64,000 nucleotides of DNA from Verrucomicrobiota bacterium. GTDB lineage: Bacteria > Verrucomicrobiota > Kiritimatiellia > RFP12 > UBA1067. The stretch lies in NCBI GenBank assembly GCA_023269675.1, contig JAHFSX010000004.1:1-64000 (forward strand), in the 5' to 3' direction. Every line of letters begins with the position of its first letter. Positions within the stretch are counted from its first letter, which is position 1. Below, piece after piece: positions 1 to 9,252 of this stretch. A program made the position numbers and the translations under genes. Below the pieces are notes generated by a model. It saw only the letters and a program-made list of their open reading frames with translations, had not been told where the DNA came from and made no database searches.

Positions 1-1035
1 GGGCAGGTCTGCCACCGGCTTCGGCTGAAGCTCCGTGTCGCGCCACAGCACCTCGAAGAGCATCTCGCTGCCGCTGCTGCCGCCTTGGCGGAGATACTGG
101 TCCAGCAAGAACCCGTCACCATAGTAACTGGCGGTAAAGAGCGATGCGCCGTAGTCGCTCCACGGCTGGCCGCGCGGCGCGCCGTGCGCAAAGGTGTCAC
201 CCGCCCGCAACCTCTGGCCGTCGGGCCGGGTGGCGTAAAGCCAGAGGTAGGGAACCCAGCGCTGTTCGGGATTGTACACGTTACCCGCGCCCATGCGGTC
301 GAAGATCCAGAGCGGGTAGAGGTCCCAACTGAACCGGTGGACGCCGTAAGAGTCGCCCTGGTGGTGCGCGTGCCCGTTGTAGAGCCAGTTCCGCGCCGGC
401 AGGTGCTCGCGAAAGAAGCGCCCTGCGGCAACCTCGTACATTTCAGGAAACTCGTCATAGATCGCGATGCCGGCGGAGAGCATGTCGCGCATGATCATCG
501 CCTCCGACGCGTGGCCGGTCACCGACCCGCCTCTTGTCGGCGGATAGCCACACTCCTGCGTCTTGGCCAGCCGGACCAGTTCCCTGACGAAGGCTTGCCG
601 CTCTGCCGGTGTCAGCAACTCATACAGCCAGTCGTAGACGATCGCGCCGGTCACCATGGCGCGTCCGGTCTCGCGGCAGGCGTCATGCTTGTCGGGCAGT
701 TTGCTCCCCTTCAGAAAAGACAGGGCCGCCTCCACGGTGGCACGGCCGGCCGGCCGGTCTTTCGCGATGAGATAGTGCAGCGCATCCCACTCGAGCCTCA
801 TCTGCACCGACTTGCCGGCTGCGGCCTGCAGCTTCTGCACGGCCGGACGCAGGACCGGATCACGCAGCCGCGCCTCCAGCCCCGCCGCCTGCGCGGCGCG
901 CAGGTAGAGCCGGGGATGCTCAGGCGGCGGCACGGGAACCGTCACCGCCTCCGCCCGCCCCGGCGACGCCGCCACGAGCAGGCTGGCCAGCAGCGCCACG
1001 GTCCCCACCCGCACGACCCTTTTGTTCACCTTCAT
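1..1035 (-). CDS. Heparinase II/III-like protein (3' end outside window)
   Basis: Reading the minus strand from an ATG at 1035 gives an open frame of 345 codons that runs off the window edge, so the C-terminus is missing. It opens with a basic n-region and hydrophobic core ending near residue 30, which is a Sec signal peptide. The body has the alpha/alpha-toroid style of heparinase II/III and alginate-lyase families: EHPRLYLR near residue 41, a DWLYELLTPAERQAF segment, and aromatic and His-rich stretches (NGHAHHQGDSYG). The family acts on acidic polysaccharides by beta-elimination, but no catalytic assignment is possible from this fragment. Its ATG overlaps the TGA of the upstream LamG gene (ATGA, 1032-1035), which implies translational coupling. 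It is the last gene seen of a five-gene minus-strand run of secreted carbohydrate-active proteins. Family call moderately sure; substrate unknown. Confidence 0.7.
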   Translation of the reverse strand, partial: MKVNKRVVRVGTVALLASLLVAASPGRAEAVTVPVPPPEHPRLYLRAAQAAGLEARLRDPVLRPAVQKLQAAAGKSVQMRLEWDALHYLIAKDRPAGRATVEAALSFLKGSKLPDKHDACRETGRAMVTGAIVYDWLYELLTPAERQAFVRELVRLAKTQECGYPPTRGGSVTGHASEAMIMRDMLSAGIAIYDEFPEMYEVAAGRFFREHLPARNWLYNGHAHHQGDSYGVHRFSWDLYPLWIFDRMGAGNVYNPEQRWVPYLWLYATRPDGQRLRAGDTFAHGAPRGQPWSDYGASLFTASYYGDGFLLDQYLRQGGSSGSEMLFEVLWRDTELQPKPVADLP

Positions 1036-1991
1036 TTCGGTGTTTCCTTCGGAAGCGGCACGCTCGCCACAAGCGCCCGCATCTCGGCCTCGCTCAGCGC
1101 GCGTCGGAAAATGGCGAGCCCGCCGATCTGGCCGCCGAAGAAGTTGCCCCACGAGCCGCCCCGGTGCACCGCGCCAACGGTGAAATCCGCTCCGGTATCG
1201 CCGCCGCTGAAGAGCCCGTCCGGATACGGGAACGGGTTATACTGCTCCAGCGCATCGAGCCGTCCGTCCACATACACGCGGGATTCGCGTCCGTCGTAGG
1301 TCATCGCGAGGCAGTGCCACGCCCGCAGCGGGATCGCTGTCGCTCCGCTTGAGTAAGTGATGCACACCGGATTGCCCGGCGTCGGACCGCCGACGGCCGA
1401 AACGTGGCCGTGAATGCGGTTGGCGAGCGGATGGCGCTTCATCTCGTCGGCGCGCGTGCCCTGCGGCGCGTTGAGGAAGAGGCAATACTGCCGCATTTTG
1501 CGCGTCTCGTCCCACACCCCCGCGATGGCCTGCCACGCCGCCGGATCCTCACGCCGCACCCAGGCCACCACGCTCACCTGCGCATCCTTTCCGTGCAGGT
1601 CGAGCGGGCCGATGTCCTTTCGCTCGATCATGAACCATTGCCCGCGCTTGATTCGCGCCGAGTATGGGCCGAAGAGCCCCGCGTCCGCCCGCTCAATGGG
1701 CCCTTTCCTTTCCAGCAATGCCAGCGCCTTTGACCCGCACGCGACACGCGGCTGGCCCGCAGCCTCCTGGAAGTCCCAAAACGCCACAAGGCCCTCCAGC
1801 TTGGCCAAGACGGCCGGAGGCGCTTCCGCAGCCAAGGCGGAAATCGGCGCGGCGGAGCCTGCCAAAGTCAGCGTGAGGATGAGGAACAGGCGGCGCGGAA
1901 CGCCTGCCCGCGCAAAGCGCATCAGCGCGTGCAGCGGACACGTGTGAGGGTGGCGCCCGGAGCCGTCACACCATCGGTCAGTGCAAAACAT
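1032..1991 (-). CDS. Secreted LamG/concanavalin A-like domain protein
   Basis: A 319-residue protein. The ATG at 1991 is supported by an AAGGAG box about 7 nt upstream. A second ATG at 1922 has no ribosome-binding site, although the mature signal peptide (MRFARAGVPRRLFL then a hydrophobic core and ALAA) would begin there. From about residue 65 the sequence is a single LamG-type jelly roll: GLVAFWDFQEAAGQPR, then VSVVAWVRRED, WHCLAMTYDGRESRVYVDG and a terminal IGGLAIFRRALSEAEMRAL. These are the strand patterns of LamG/laminin G-like carbohydrate-binding modules. No catalytic residues are evident, so it is probably a glycan-binding or accessory protein. Its stop overlaps the start of the heparinase-like gene by 4 nt, so the two products are probably made together. 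Confidence 0.75.
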   Translation of the reverse strand: MFCTDRWCDGSGRHPHTCPLHALMRFARAGVPRRLFLILTLTLAGSAAPISALAAEAPPAVLAKLEGLVAFWDFQEAAGQPRVACGSKALALLERKGPIERADAGLFGPYSARIKRGQWFMIERKDIGPLDLHGKDAQVSVVAWVRREDPAAWQAIAGVWDETRKMRQYCLFLNAPQGTRADEMKRHPLANRIHGHVSAVGGPTPGNPVCITYSSGATAIPLRAWHCLAMTYDGRESRVYVDGRLDALEQYNPFPYPDGLFSGGDTGADFTVGAVHRGGSWGNFFGGQIGGLAIFRRALSEAEMRALVASVPLPKETPK

Positions 1992-2069
1992 ATTTCACTC
2001 CTTACAAACACCTGAACCGGTTTCCCTGCAGGCATCCCCTTTCGTCCGCGTGAATGACCGGACCCGGGG

Positions 2070-3647
2070 TCAGTCGCTTTCGACGTCTTGCCCGTGGGCC
2101 TTGGCCCATTTCAGCGTCGCCTCAAGTTTCGGGTAGTCGGCGGGCTTGCTGTCGTAGAACTCGGCCAAGCCCCACGCGCCGTGGTTGCTGTACGCGCCGA
2201 CGCTGGAGAAGACCGCGAAAAGGTCTCCGCCGACCTTGGCCCACTCGTCGTAATAGCGCGTGTACAGGGCGCCCATGCGCGGATCGCGGTTGCAGGCGTG
2301 CATGGTCGCGCTGACGGCCTTGACCGTCGCCTGATCCTGCATGAAGGCCACCATGTGCTGACCGCCCTCGTAGGCGATCAGCTTGAGCCCGTACCGGTCG
2401 GCCAACTCCTTGTTCATGCGCATGTGCTTCAGACTCTCCACAAAGCCCGTCTGCTCGAAATTCTCAAGCATCTGCGGCACGCTCCACGTCGTCATCTGCG
2501 CGCCCAGCTCGGCGGTCTTGCCGCGGCCGATGCTGTAGCCCATGTAGGGCGCGATGGCCAGCGCGTCGGCGTGCTTCACCACTTCGGGGTCGCGCAGGAT
2601 GCCCTGGGTCACGCCGCTGTTGGCGGACTGCGTCGGGATCACGCGCACGAAGCGTTCATGCCCGCCGAACACCTCTTCCCAGATCGCAAAGATCTCCAGC
2701 GACCTTTTCGCCGTGTAAGCCCAGCCCGCCTCCCAAGGCTTATCCTTCGGGCCGAGGCCCAGCCTCACCCCCTGCTCGCCCGCGTACTGACACTGCTTGA
2801 ACTGGCCGTTCCACACTTCGTTCGAGTACTCGATGTAAATTTTCAGCGAGGGATCGAGACGCTCCTTAACCATCTGCGCGAAGCGTCGCACAAAGTCGTC
2901 GTCCGCCAGATGCGGCAGGCAGAACCACGCATCGGCCTTCTGGCGGTTGCAAAGGTCGATCATCCACTCCAGCGCCACGCCGCGCCTCGAGAAGGTCGCG
3001 CGCTTCAACGTCGGCCGGTCCGCCCACGTGCGCACCTCCGAACCGTTGGTGTGCATCCAGTCCATGAAGCGGTAGCAGGCGAAACCTTTCCACTGCCTGA
3101 GGAAGACGGGGTGGAACGGGTCCTTCTCAAACGTTTTCTCGAAGCCCGGCATCACCACGCGGATGTTGCGCACGTAGTTCCGCGGGTTAACCTCCTTGAG
3201 CTGAATCGAGAACCCGCCCTTGGAGGCGTCGACGTCGACCAACAGCCGGCCCGGCGCGGACTCCTTCACCTTCGCGTTGTTGCCGCAGGCGAGCTTGCCC
3301 TCGCCCTCGTAGAGCACGGTGTAGGTGCCCGCCGGATAGTGTCCGCCGCTGATGGTGCAGAGCATGGTCTCCGCATAGCAGCCGGGCTCCAGCTTCTTGA
3401 CCCAGCCGAGCTCATCGATCTCCAGCTCGGGCCCCTTGCCCCAGCCCGCGCCTGCCCGCTGACTGATCCACGCCCGCGAAGTGCGGAACACGTCCACGAA
3501 CGGCAGCTCGGTCATCCAGTCCGCCGGCCCGGCGAGATTGATGCCAAGCCGCGGCTGCGCGGCAGCTTCCGCCAAAACCCCGGACGGAGCCACCAGCACA
3601 GCCGCCAACACGCACAGACACGCGGTCACACTGCAGACATTTCTCAT
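2070..3647 (-). CDS. Secreted clan GH-A-like glycosidase (IEYSNEVWN family)
   Basis: A 525-residue protein with a Sec signal peptide (cleavage near ALAEA, about residue 27) and an AGGAGG ribosome-binding site upstream of ATG 3647. The mature N-terminus carries LGINLAGPADWMTELPFVD, a hallmark of a poorly characterised family often annotated as cellulose-binding or hypothetical. At about residues 270-280 lies YIEYSNEVWNG, where the Asn-Glu pair (N276-E277) matches the acid/base of clan GH-A TIM barrels. E427 in LIAYEGGQH is a plausible nucleophile. Residues 90-165 look like a beta-sandwich insertion. It belongs to the minus-strand glycosidase run, 112 nt downstream of the GHL/GH16 gene. Glycosidase activity is inferred from motif geometry; the substrate is unknown. 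Confidence 0.65.
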   Translation of the reverse strand: MRNVCSVTACLCVLAAVLVAPSGVLAEAAAQPRLGINLAGPADWMTELPFVDVFRTSRAWISQRAGAGWGKGPELEIDELGWVKKLEPGCYAETMLCTISGGHYPAGTYTVLYEGEGKLACGNNAKVKESAPGRLLVDVDASKGGFSIQLKEVNPRNYVRNIRVVMPGFEKTFEKDPFHPVFLRQWKGFACYRFMDWMHTNGSEVRTWADRPTLKRATFSRRGVALEWMIDLCNRQKADAWFCLPHLADDDFVRRFAQMVKERLDPSLKIYIEYSNEVWNGQFKQCQYAGEQGVRLGLGPKDKPWEAGWAYTAKRSLEIFAIWEEVFGGHERFVRVIPTQSANSGVTQGILRDPEVVKHADALAIAPYMGYSIGRGKTAELGAQMTTWSVPQMLENFEQTGFVESLKHMRMNKELADRYGLKLIAYEGGQHMVAFMQDQATVKAVSATMHACNRDPRMGALYTRYYDEWAKVGGDLFAVFSSVGAYSNHGAWGLAEFYDSKPADYPKLEATLKWAKAHGQDVESD

Positions 3648-3759
3648 CTGTTCACCCTCCTGCTCACCTTTTTTTCAATCTGGCTGCCGCGAAAATCACG
3701 CGCCCCTCTTGCGTCTCCCGCATGATACGACCCGTCGATGACCTGCCGCAACGGGACGC

Positions 3760-5946
3760 TCAGCGCCGCTGGTACACCCGCACGTAATCGACCTCCATCG
3801 CCGTGCCGTCGATCTGGTCGGTGACCGGACCCGCCCACTTGATGATTGCGGAACTCAGCAGCACCGGCGCCGGGCTGTGGCAGATGGCGTTGGTTTCGCG
3901 GCGGATCTCCTGCCCGTCAAAGAACCAGACCAGCTGCGTCGCGCTCCACTCCAAGCCGTAGACGTGCCACTCCCGCGTCAGGTCGCATCCCTCGGCTTTC
4001 CACGACTTGCTCTTGGCCCAGTGCTGGCCCGACCAGTTGTGGATGTTCATGTTGACCTCGTTCGGGCTGTGTCCTTCGTTGATGTCGATCTCGAACCGCC
4101 CGGGCGTGTTGGTGGTGCCGCCGCGCGTCATCAGCCAGAAGGAGTTGTTCAGGCCCGTCGCCGCGCCGTAGCGGTAGCGGCACTCGAAATAGCCGTACTG
4201 GAACGTCCGTTTGGTCCAGAGGCTGGCGGAGGTCCACGCCTGGCCGCCGCGCGTCTCTTTCTTATTCAACAGCCGGCAGACGCCATTGGTCACCGCCGCG
4301 TTCGCGCGCCAGCGGCTGCACAGGATGTGGCCGCTCGGCCCGTTCTGGAAATCCCAGTTGGCGTCGAGGCCTGCGGCCGCGCCGTTGAACTCCTCCTGCC
4401 AGGCCAGCCGCTGCCCGGACATCGGATCGATCTCCATCTCGACCCACACGATCTGCTGCGCCCCGCCGGCAACCGGCGCGATGCAGACCGTGTTCAGGCC
4501 GTCGCACGCGGCTTCGGTTGTAAAATCGAAACGCAGCGCGCGGGCGGTCCTGCCGCCGTACTTCTTCGGCGTCGCGAGTTCCGTGAACGCGGCCCCGTCC
4601 TGTCCGTTCAGACGCGCGGTGAGAGTCGCCTCCTTGACCCCGGGCTTATCCGCCAGCCCGATGATCACGGCCACCTTGCCGGTCACCGGCCTCTTCCCGA
4701 TCGCCAACGAGAAGGTCGCAGCCTGCTCCGTGGTGCGGGGCAGTTGCGCGCCGTCGGGAAAACCCCTCGGCACGGTGTCGCGGTAGGCGACCGGATAGCG
4801 CCGCAGGTTGTTCAGCACCGTGTCCTCATCCAGACCCTTGTCGAGAATCGGTCGGAACGACGGCTGGTCCAACGGATGATAGACGGTGTTGAAGAGATAG
4901 AAGGACTCCGCGCCGCGGTGACGCAAGGCGGCCGCCCAACCGTAATACGTGGCAAGGTCGTTTTCAATCCGCGGCGCCCCTGGATAGGCGGCGGTGCCGT
5001 TGTCGGTCGCGGGGATGACAGGAATCTTCGCGGCCAGCCCGCCCAGCCGCTCGCGCCATAATTCGACCGGTATGTCGAAGTCGCCGGTGGAGAAGAAGGG
5101 CGAGACCACGAGCAGATCGACCAGCCCCTGCCGCGCCCATCCGATGGCGTCCATGCCCAGACCGGCCGCCGCGTCCGGATGGCTCGGCACCCGCGCCGAC
5201 AGCCGGACGGCGTGCCCGCGCTTGACAGCCCACGCGTCGGCGAGTTGCCGGACCTGGCGGGTGAACTCCGTCAGAACCGGAGCCTGCTCCCGCTCTTTGC
5301 CGGGCGTGAGATGATAACCGAAGCGCATCCAGTCCAACTCCAGCCCGTCCGTGTCGTAGCGTTCGAGCAGTTCGCGGACCAGCGCCAAGTGATAGTCGCG
5401 GACCTCGCGCTTCGAATAGTCGAAGGCATAGTCCGTCCAGTTCCCGCTTTTGGCGTGGGGGACCCTCCACAGCTCGGGATAGCTCCGCCAGAAGGTCGTA
5501 TTGCGGAAATAATTGGTGGTCGTCACGAAATGCACATCGTTCATGCGCATGCTGATCCACGGCGAGATGCCTTTCTCGCGGCACCGGGCGATCCAGACCT
5601 GATAGGGATCGATGCCCTGATCGTAAAGCCGCTTCGCGTTAAGGCACCACATATCGGTCGGCATCGCGCCGCCCACCTCGTCCCAGATCGCCTCGTGGAC
5701 GGATGAGCGGTAACTGGTGCGCTGGCCGTTGGGGCACATGAAGAAGTGGGTCACCTTCGTGTCCGCGAACGTGTCGATGTAAGCCTGCAGATCCGCCTCG
5801 GTCATCCGCTCCGGGCGTTGCTTGAAATAGTGATCGTTGTCCTCGTTGATGATCAGCATCGGCTTCTGCGCCTGACAGACACAGGCCATGCCCCACAAAA
5901 TGCCGATCCCTGCCCGAGTTCGCCAATGGGCGTGTCCACTTCTCAT
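3760..5946 (-). CDS. Two-domain secreted enzyme: GHL-type TIM barrel fused to GH16
   Basis: A 728-residue protein with an n-terminal hydrophobic segment (about 12-26) for export; AAGGAAAG precedes ATG 5946. Residues about 28-410 form a glycosidase-like TIM barrel. It contains GLELDWMRF (201-209) on a predicted beta strand and resembles the GHL families found beside polysaccharide hydrolases. Its own paralogue is the product at 13226-14884 (GLELDFMRH). Residues about 512-727 are a GH16 jelly roll: WQEEFNG at the start, the catalytic signature EIDINE at 619-624 (GH16 ExDxxE type) and a terminal MEVDYVRVYQ. GH16 enzymes cleave beta-1,4 or beta-1,3 glucans and galactans such as laminarin, agar or carrageenan. 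The fusion suggests two activities, or one activity plus a binding scaffold. GH16 assignment is firm; the function of the N-terminal domain is inferred. Confidence 0.8.
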   Translation of the reverse strand: MRSGHAHWRTRAGIGILWGMACVCQAQKPMLIINEDNDHYFKQRPERMTEADLQAYIDTFADTKVTHFFMCPNGQRTSYRSSVHEAIWDEVGGAMPTDMWCLNAKRLYDQGIDPYQVWIARCREKGISPWISMRMNDVHFVTTTNYFRNTTFWRSYPELWRVPHAKSGNWTDYAFDYSKREVRDYHLALVRELLERYDTDGLELDWMRFGYHLTPGKEREQAPVLTEFTRQVRQLADAWAVKRGHAVRLSARVPSHPDAAAGLGMDAIGWARQGLVDLLVVSPFFSTGDFDIPVELWRERLGGLAAKIPVIPATDNGTAAYPGAPRIENDLATYYGWAAALRHRGAESFYLFNTVYHPLDQPSFRPILDKGLDEDTVLNNLRRYPVAYRDTVPRGFPDGAQLPRTTEQAATFSLAIGKRPVTGKVAVIIGLADKPGVKEATLTARLNGQDGAAFTELATPKKYGGRTARALRFDFTTEAACDGLNTVCIAPVAGGAQQIVWVEMEIDPMSGQRLAWQEEFNGAAAGLDANWDFQNGPSGHILCSRWRANAAVTNGVCRLLNKKETRGGQAWTSASLWTKRTFQYGYFECRYRYGAATGLNNSFWLMTRGGTTNTPGRFEIDINEGHSPNEVNMNIHNWSGQHWAKSKSWKAEGCDLTREWHVYGLEWSATQLVWFFDGQEIRRETNAICHSPAPVLLSSAIIKWAGPVTDQIDGTAMEVDYVRVYQRR

Positions 5947-6031
5947 GTTCGTTCTTTCCTTCCCTCTGCCTTGTCTGAAAACAGGCCGCTGGGGTTACGG
6001 GTGTTGGGCTGTGCCGCAGAATCTGACGGGG

Positions 6032-8167
6032 TTAACGCTCGATCTCGATCAAGACCATGGTGGCGGCTGGGATGCCGAGGGTGATGACGCAGGAGTCATC
6101 CGCGCGGTTCACGGGCAACGCGGCGTCGGCCGGCGCGCCTGCGGCGGTGAGCGGCCGAGCGCGGAAGGCTTTCGCGCCCGTGATGCCCCGCAAGGTGACG
6201 GTACCGGTCACCGGCTCGATCAGCGTCGGCCCATGGCCCCAGTCCGTCAGGTTCCGCCGCCTCCCGTCCCACTGCATGCCGGCGTTGCCGCTCCAGGCGG
6301 TCGCGACGAGCAACAGGCGCGCGGAGGACGCCACCGGCCGGTTGTCGAGCGGCACCAGCATGAGCGAGCAGAAGTCGTTGCTGACCGCGGCCGCAAGGTG
6401 AGCGGTCGCCCGGCCGCTACCGCGCACATAGCCTATCAAACCCTGAGCCCCGGCGGCGTCGACAGTCACCACGCCCCGGTTTTTGTCGGCGTCATGCCAA
6501 CCGAGCTCCCCCGTGTCGGAAAGGATCTCCCCCAGCGGTGCCGCGGGCGGGAAAGGGGTCGCGGGACCGTCGGCGAAGCGGGCGCGCATCGCGTGCACGA
6601 GCGGCGTCGCGCGGTCAAACCCGGGCGTGAATAACGGCGCCTCCTTGCGGTCCATGCGCATCGCGCTGGCCACCTGCCCGCTCGTGTAGGACCGCACCAC
6701 GGTCTCCTTTGCCTTGGCGATACCGCCCTGATGCCACAGCACGGCACACGCCATCAGGTTGGCGACCTTGACCGGATCGAACGAGACTGTGAAAAAAGCC
6801 CGGGGCGGAATGCCGCCGTCCTTGGACGGCTTGCCGTTGTCCCACGTGAACCAGTAGATTCCGTCCCAGTCTTGAAACATCGCATAGGCCGTGAGGATGG
6901 GGAATCCCTCGCAGGCGTATTCGTGCGGGAAGGGATGGTTCACCTCGGAGACCGTAAACGCGCGCCCCGCGACCGGCGACCGCGCCAACTGGACGGCCAG
7001 CGAGTCGAGCGGATCATTGACCATCGGCGTGTTCTTGCAGGAGGGAACAGGACCGTGGACATCGGGATGCTGCCAGTAACCGTGGCCGTCGATGAAGTCA
7101 AACGTCGCGTTGGCCTCGACGTGCGCGTAGGCGGCGTACCCGTGGTTGTGATCGGAGGTTCCCACCACCGGCGCCTGCACGGCCAGCTCTTCCTTCAGCA
7201 GCCGCTTCATGCCTGCGAAAAACCGCCGTTCGACAGTGATGCAAAACTCGGCTTCGGTGCGAAAACGCGCGTCAGAGGCTTTCGCGAATTGCGCGGGGGC
7301 GAGCCACGGGACGCGGGCGTCCGAGGCGACCCCGGCCTCGGCACGCAGCGCGGCGACATCCGCCGCGGACCGGTTTTCCGCGAGCCATGCGTTGTAGAGA
7401 ACGCTCAGCTCCTCGGCGTAGGAAACCGGTATCGGCGACCAGGTGTCCGGCTTATCCACGTCCTGACCGATCAGCCTGCCGCTGATCCATCCTTCGAGGA
7501 CCGAGTTCTCGTTGACGATCTCGATGGTGGCCACACAGGGCTCGCTGCGGTACTCGTTGCCTGTATAGGGGTTTCTATGCGTCAGGAGCTGTCGGGCATA
7601 CTCGTGCTGCAGTTCGATCAGGCGGGGGTTGAAATAGGTGCAGGCCTTGCCGAAACCGAGCTTGTCAGCATCGCGCACCTCATCGCCGGGCTTGTACTGG
7701 CGGGCGACGTTGAGGTTCAGATTGGCATAGATGCCGCGTTTCTTGAACTCGGCGACGAGGAAGTCTAGCCGGTCCAGCGCCGCCCCCTGCAGTTCGCGCG
7801 TGTCCGTCCGCCCTTTGTCGAACAGCTCGCTCCATTTCGAATCCATATAATGAAAGCGCACGCAGTTGACGCCGAGCCGCGCGAGCTGGTCAGCCAGAGC
7901 GACGGCCTGCTCCTTTTCCGGGAAACAGGCCGCTCCACAGATGTTCACGCCCCAGATGCGGAAACGCGAACCGTCCGGTTTAATCAGATGTCCCCCCTCG
8001 GCGCGGATGAAGCCGCCCTTGCCGGCCGGAGCGTCGAGCGCCGAACGCAGATCGACCACCGATGCAGCCTGCGTCGACCAGTCCATGGGGAACGGCTGCT
8101 TCGCCACCTCGCTAAACGCACTCAGCCCTGCCGCCAGAATGCCCGTCAAAAGGAGCTGTCGCCTCAT
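6032..8167 (-). CDS. Secreted GH5-like (clan GH-A) glycosidase
   Basis: A 711-residue protein with a short signal peptide (MRRQLLLTGILAAGLSAFSE) and an AAGGTG box ahead of ATG 8167. The barrel starts at FRIWGVNICGAACFP (about 69-83) and continues with LGVNCVRFHYMD, the usual beta-2/beta-3 pattern of cellulase-family proteins. N219-E220 in IEIVNENS is the predicted acid/base pair and E408 in TVSEVN the predicted nucleophile. The C-terminal about 200 residues form beta-sandwich domains. A second family member with an added N-terminal module lies at 47687-50368. This is the first gene of the minus-strand run, so its promoter should lie in the 8168-8502 spacer. Clan and catalytic pair are well supported; subfamily and substrate are not. 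Confidence 0.75.
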   Translation of the reverse strand: MRRQLLLTGILAAGLSAFSEVAKQPFPMDWSTQAASVVDLRSALDAPAGKGGFIRAEGGHLIKPDGSRFRIWGVNICGAACFPEKEQAVALADQLARLGVNCVRFHYMDSKWSELFDKGRTDTRELQGAALDRLDFLVAEFKKRGIYANLNLNVARQYKPGDEVRDADKLGFGKACTYFNPRLIELQHEYARQLLTHRNPYTGNEYRSEPCVATIEIVNENSVLEGWISGRLIGQDVDKPDTWSPIPVSYAEELSVLYNAWLAENRSAADVAALRAEAGVASDARVPWLAPAQFAKASDARFRTEAEFCITVERRFFAGMKRLLKEELAVQAPVVGTSDHNHGYAAYAHVEANATFDFIDGHGYWQHPDVHGPVPSCKNTPMVNDPLDSLAVQLARSPVAGRAFTVSEVNHPFPHEYACEGFPILTAYAMFQDWDGIYWFTWDNGKPSKDGGIPPRAFFTVSFDPVKVANLMACAVLWHQGGIAKAKETVVRSYTSGQVASAMRMDRKEAPLFTPGFDRATPLVHAMRARFADGPATPFPPAAPLGEILSDTGELGWHDADKNRGVVTVDAAGAQGLIGYVRGSGRATAHLAAAVSNDFCSLMLVPLDNRPVASSARLLLVATAWSGNAGMQWDGRRRNLTDWGHGPTLIEPVTGTVTLRGITGAKAFRARPLTAAGAPADAALPVNRADDSCVITLGIPAATMVLIEIER

Positions 8168-8502
8168 AACATTTCACCTTATTGCATCGCGATTCAACCG
8201 AGCGGCCAGCGGACGACATGGAGGCCGTCCCTCCAGACTCGTCAAACAGCGGAGTTGCCCCGCCCCCCAAGTGTTGGCCGAATGATAAGCCCCTCCAGAT
8301 GCGGGGATCAAGCGGATTGTACAAAAAGTGCACACCGCGGCTTGCGGGAGCACGCGCCCTCCCACGGGTAACCGCCGGCAGCGACCTTTTCACGGCCAGC
8401 AGATGTTGCCGCCATGCTTGATGAGGCGCGCGGGCTTTGTTACCCTTGCCACGGTTATATTCTGGCGCGGGGTCCCCGCGACTGAGACCGAGAGGATGTG
8501 CG
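8168..8502. other. Divergent intergenic spacer upstream of two carbohydrate operons
   Basis: This 335-bp spacer separates the minus-strand glycosidase run from the plus-strand unknown gene plus sulfatase, so it must hold both promoters. I see no coding sequence. It contains a short dispersed palindrome (8211-8234). An AT-richer segment near 8316-8335 reads TTGTACAAAAAGTGCAC on the plus strand and gives TACAAT, a possible -10, on the minus strand. No convincing -35/-10 pair with normal spacing could be fixed on either strand, so no promoter is called. Confidence 0.4.
8211..8234. repeat. Dispersed palindrome, family G copy 1
   Basis: A GGACGACATGGAGGCCGTCC core followed by CTCC. It matches the reverse complement of 59353-59376 at 21 of 24 positions by eye. 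Related words occur at 52359-52383. It sits 44 nt upstream of the GH5-like start codon. Confidence 0.6.
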
Positions 8503-9252
8503 ATGACACCGATGCCCCGAGACTGGTCCGCGCTGGGTGAACGCCTGGCCGCGTGGGAGCCGCCCCAAGGCGCTTTCAATCCCGGCGGCGCGTGGTCGCT
8601 GCGCTACACGCGCCACGCGCTCATTCCGGAACTCGACGGCACCCCCGGCCGCGGCGCGCAGTCCGGCACCCTGCGCCTCGAGCAGCAGCCGGACCAGGAG
8701 ACGCTCCAGTTGCGGGCCGCCGAAACCGTCACGACCGGTTACTCCGCCCCCACCACCCTGGCCGAGATCACCTGCACAAAAGACGCTCTCCTGACCCCGC
8801 GCCGCTGGGCGCTCACCATCCGCTGGCAGACCTCCGCACCGGGCAAAGTGACGGCGGGCGAACTTGACCAGAAGCGCGGCGGACACGTCGAGGGAAAAGA
8901 GCTCGTCTTCCAGGCGACGAGGGAACGCCGCCGTCCCGCTCCCGAGCGCTGGACCTCCTTCTGGAGCCTCTTCGCCGCCGTGCAGCGGCTGCCGTTCGCG
9001 CAGGGTTCAGTCCTCACCTTCGACCTGTTCGAGGAGCTGGAGCTTCACAAGCCCGGCCACCGGCTCGCCTATATCGGTCCTCATCCCGTCGCGCAAGGCG
9101 CGAAGACCCTGAACCTGCACGTCTTCGAACAGACCGGCCACGGCGTGCTGCCCTGGCGCTGGTGGCTCGACGACCAGCACCGCGTGCTGCTCGCTGCCGG
9201 TGGCCGCCTCGCCTATCTGCTGGAGTCGGGCGCCACGGGAGGTGTCGCATGA
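8503..9252 (+). CDS. Conserved hypothetical protein coupled to sulfatase
   Basis: A 249-residue protein of unknown function. The ATG at 8503 is chosen because GAGAGGATG lies just upstream; longer frames reaching 8437 have no ribosome-binding site. There is no signal peptide or membrane segment, so it should be cytoplasmic. It is rich in beta-strand patterns and Arg/Trp, with a C-terminal block HRLAYIG, LPWRWWLDDQHRVLLA and AYLLES that looks like a conserved fold end. Its TGA overlaps the sulfatase ATG (ATGA, 9249-9252), so the two are translationally coupled. It could serve sulfatase regulation, folding or sugar-related metabolism, but nothing in the sequence shows which. Confidence 0.65.
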   Translation: MTPMPRDWSALGERLAAWEPPQGAFNPGGAWSLRYTRHALIPELDGTPGRGAQSGTLRLEQQPDQETLQLRAAETVTTGYSAPTTLAEITCTKDALLTPRRWALTIRWQTSAPGKVTAGELDQKRGGHVEGKELVFQATRERRRPAPERWTSFWSLFAAVQRLPFAQGSVLTFDLFEELELHKPGHRLAYIGPHPVAQGAKTLNLHVFEQTGHGVLPWRWWLDDQHRVLLAAGGRLAYLLESGATGGVA

